Positions 61,601-64,000 of a stretch of DNA of 64,000 nucleotides are shown in pieces. Location: contig CM063243.1 in assembly GCA_032158295.1 (NCBI GenBank), forward strand, positions 248,001 to 312,000, in the 5' to 3' direction. This stretch comes from Pycnopodia helianthoides. Its lineage: Eukaryota > Echinodermata > Asteroidea > Forcipulatida > Asteriidae. The position numbers and the translations under genes are program-made. The notes beneath the pieces are model-generated. The model was not told the origin of the DNA and did no database searches. It was given only the letters and a program-made list of their open reading frames with translations. The first letter of the stretch is position 1. Each line of letters begins with the position of its first letter.

Positions 61601-63799
61601 GAGAGTGACTAAAACTTGGATATAAAAATATATATGTACGTAAGAACTATTTGAACGAGATCAAACAAAATCAAGAGGATGGATTGAACCAGGAATTTTT
61701 GTATTCTATTTTATTTTATATTTTATTTATCATTATTATTTTGTTTTTGTTCTTCAATTATTTTTGTTTATTATTTTGTATTTGTTTGTTTATTTGTTTT
61801 ATTGATTTGTTTAGTACTATTGATATTTTTATTTTTTGTTGTTTTTTGGTATTTTTGTGTGGTGTTTTTTCTTTTCTTTTTTTGGGGGGGGGTTGGGTTG
61901 GGGGTCAAAGTTTCATTTTTTTATCCCATGCACGAGAAAACATTATTCTTCTTTTTTTAATTTTTTTTTTTAATAAAAAAATAACGCCTAACTAACAAGG
62001 CCGGACGGCCACTTCAAGGTGAGGGCTCGCTGAACTGATTTTGGCTATCGACCCAAATCAACTATCACCAGGGGCACGTTGCCACCTACTCCTGGGGCTG
62101 AAACAGGGTTATACCCCCTTCACAGTCCGTAAGGATGTAGGCATGGGTATGATCCACTAGGAGCCTGGCTGGTAGAGCAGAATGCACTACCTTCCCTACT
62201 TTTTACCAGCCAGAACTATCTACCACAACAAGTCAAACGTGTCTCACTTCAAAACGAGGTTTTCCAAAGGGTAAATGAAACATTGCCCCTCTGCATTTCG
62301 GAATTATTTATCATTACACGAAGCATTGTCTTGGAATATTTGGCTGTATTAATGTATTTAATTGTTTTTAATTTCAGTATTTAGTAAATATTTGAACAAT
62401 AACTATCCGTGATTTAAACCGGATGGAGTCATTTTGATGTTCAAATTTGATTTTGATGCTGATGGGCTTTTTTCACAATATAGTATTTACTCAACGCACA
62501 GTTTCGTTTTTCCGTTTCACTGTCTGTTTGTTTCTTTGGTTTGGTTTGGTTTTAATTAGTTTGACCTGTATTCACACTTTGTTTCGATTGGGGTTCGGGG
62601 TGTATAGTGTAAGTGTTTGGACACTGCGCACATGTTTCTGTTCTATGTTTGTTTTAATGAAATTTAGAATTAGGTTACCGCTCCACATTCTATATAACTT
62701 TATTATTTAACAACACACGCACCACACGAAAACTGGATCTCTCTGTTATAGGCAGGTTTTGACCTATATCATGGGTGCGGCATAAGCGACACGTATGCCT
62801 ACCTGATTTTACACTGGTATGGTACACCAAGGTCAGGAGTATGATAGACCGAAAGGGTATACACAAACTACAGTCAAAGTGCAACAGAAATAACAGCCAG
62901 GGCCCAATTTCATAAAGCTGCTTAAGCAGAAAAGACTACTCAACGTTTTTCTGCAAAGCAAAACCAGATACCAGTTTCATTCTGTACATGGAAAATGGAA
63001 TTTTAGCTGGTAACCTTATTTTGGCAGACATTATTTTGTTGTGCTTAGCAACTTTTGATGCTTAAGCAGCTCTATGACAGAGGGCCCTGAGCTGTGGGCC
63101 TTGGGTATGCTGATTGAACATTACTCGGGTTTCATAACAATCAAATCGAGAAGATGAAATTTATAAATCAGCAAGTTTCTGTTTGTTTGTTTTTGTCTGT
63201 TTGTTGGGGTGTTTTAAAGCTGCATACGAAGTGTGGACCCGAGAACAAGACAGGTCCACAATGTGTAGGGCTTGAAACACTTTGTGGACTTACACACGTC
63301 CACACAGTAATTTTTACACTTACAGTGTTGAAAAATTTCCTTGAGGTGTACAAAGCAAAGGAATGTCTGCAGAGTGACTGCAACACAGAGCTCAGTGTTT
63401 TTGTTATGGTGTTTTGTTTTGTTTTTTCAAATAATTTATGTGTCACTTCAAGTCGAGAAAGGGATGAATGCAAACTAAGTATCAATTTGTTGGAAAATGT
63501 TGTCATCACACACACAAACATTCAAGTTACAACACCCTCGGCCCCTGCGTTTCCCTGTTAAGATAGGCTATGACGTATAACCAACGGTCGTAAGCAACAC
63601 GAACCCAGCTAGGCCTGCAGTGTTATTTTAAGGTACACAGAGGTCACAGCATTAAACGCCGACTCAACTCAGTAAACAATCACAACCATAGCGTTGTCTC
63701 TCTGTGCAACTACTGACCCCGTGTGCAGTTTGCTCCGTCACCAAAACTGAACAACGTCATAGCTTGGTTCCCAGGCTTCAATTGTTACCGGTACTAAAA
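61601..63799. other. Intergenic region between the two CYP46-like genes
   Basis: T-rich tract (61690-61980) with AATAAA near 61972 that could be the polyadenylation signal of the first gene; unrecognised repeat-like sequence 61990-62250; a CATAAAGCTGCTTAAGCAG MITE at 62898-63085. No further gene seen. Confidence 0.55.
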
Positions 63800-63933
63800 A
63801 TGGCTGCCGATATGTTTACCGTCATAATTCTCGTCCCTGTGATCTGCATAAGTGCTTTGTTTTTGGCTTTTGTGATGTACATTCATTACCAGCATCGGAA
63901 GTATGCACATATTCCGTCACCACCAAGGGAAAG
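63800..63933 (+). CDS. First exon of a second CYP46-like P450 (gene continues beyond window)
   Basis: ATG at 63800. MAADMFTVIILVPVICISA and following hydrophobic anchor, then YIHYQHRKYAHIPSPPRE, very close to exon 1 of the gene at 53462 (YIHYQHCKYAHIPSPTRD). The donor AG|GTGAGT is also phase 2. It is a tandem paralogue; only exon 1 is in the window. Confidence 0.88.
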
Positions 63934-64000
63934 GTGAGTGTAGAGGGTATACGTTTGCGACTTTACATGAACTTTGAATAAATACTTATACAGTTAATAA

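Noticed and set aside
61651..61995. 114-codon ORF rich in Phe/Ile/Leu
   Set aside because: T-rich low-complexity DNA gives a membrane-like peptide; no conserved motif.
63154..63561. Overlapping ORFs of 135 and 117 codons on opposite strands
   Set aside because: No recognisable domain, no splice signals tied to a gene, and the same stretch is open on both strands.

Overview
This is animal nuclear DNA: two large, intron-rich genes with GT-AG splice sites, in a background packed with short inverted-repeat transposons, tRNA-derived SINEs and minisatellites. The gene content fits a marine deuterostome. Several repeat families, such as the elements ending in a 'CATAGAGCTGCTTAAGCA' motif and the 'GGCACTGGACACTATTGGTAA' element, look like ones I associate with echinoderms and particularly sea stars. 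That assignment is from memory and is only moderately certain.

Minus strand, about 49.1 kb down to the left edge: the 5' half of a beta-heavy spectrin gene (vertebrate SPTBN5, fly karst). I traced 37 coding exons, about 2,000 residues, running from the start codon at 46785 through two calponin-homology domains, spectrin repeats 1-4, an SH3 domain inside repeat 5 with a basic KV-rich tail, and roughly nine further spectrin repeats. The 3' half lies beyond base 1. A possible non-coding first exon ends at 49083.

Plus strand, 53.46-61.39 kb: a complete 13-exon cytochrome P450 of the CYP46A1 (cholesterol 24-hydroxylase) type, about 509 residues, with membrane anchor, I-helix AGQETT, K-helix ETLR, PDRF and heme-cysteine motif FSSGTRSCIG. 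At 63800 a second first exon of the same family begins, so CYP46-like genes are tandemly arrayed here. The two genes are transcribed divergently. The 4 kb between them holds a minisatellite of about 1.35 kb built from a 32-bp unit.

Reading frames across otherwise good exons need six single-base indels (five in the spectrin gene, one in the P450), mostly in short homopolymers. Because they occur in two unrelated genes whose other residues are conserved, residual assembly error is the simplest explanation.

The most unusual features are structural. Tandem repeats have arisen on exon edges: four copies of the exon-16 splice donor, five extra copies of the exon-10 acceptor plus the first coding bases, and two decayed extra copies of the P450 terminal exon. 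One small MITE family sits directly against two splice donors of the spectrin gene, and another MITE forms the exon-10 acceptor tract. There is also a 545-bp piggyBac-type element with TTAA target sites and three perfect 18-bp subterminal palindromes, and a roughly 120-bp-arm palindrome carrying a hammerhead-like motif typical of Penelope-like elements. I found no rRNA, credible functional tRNA gene or CRISPR.
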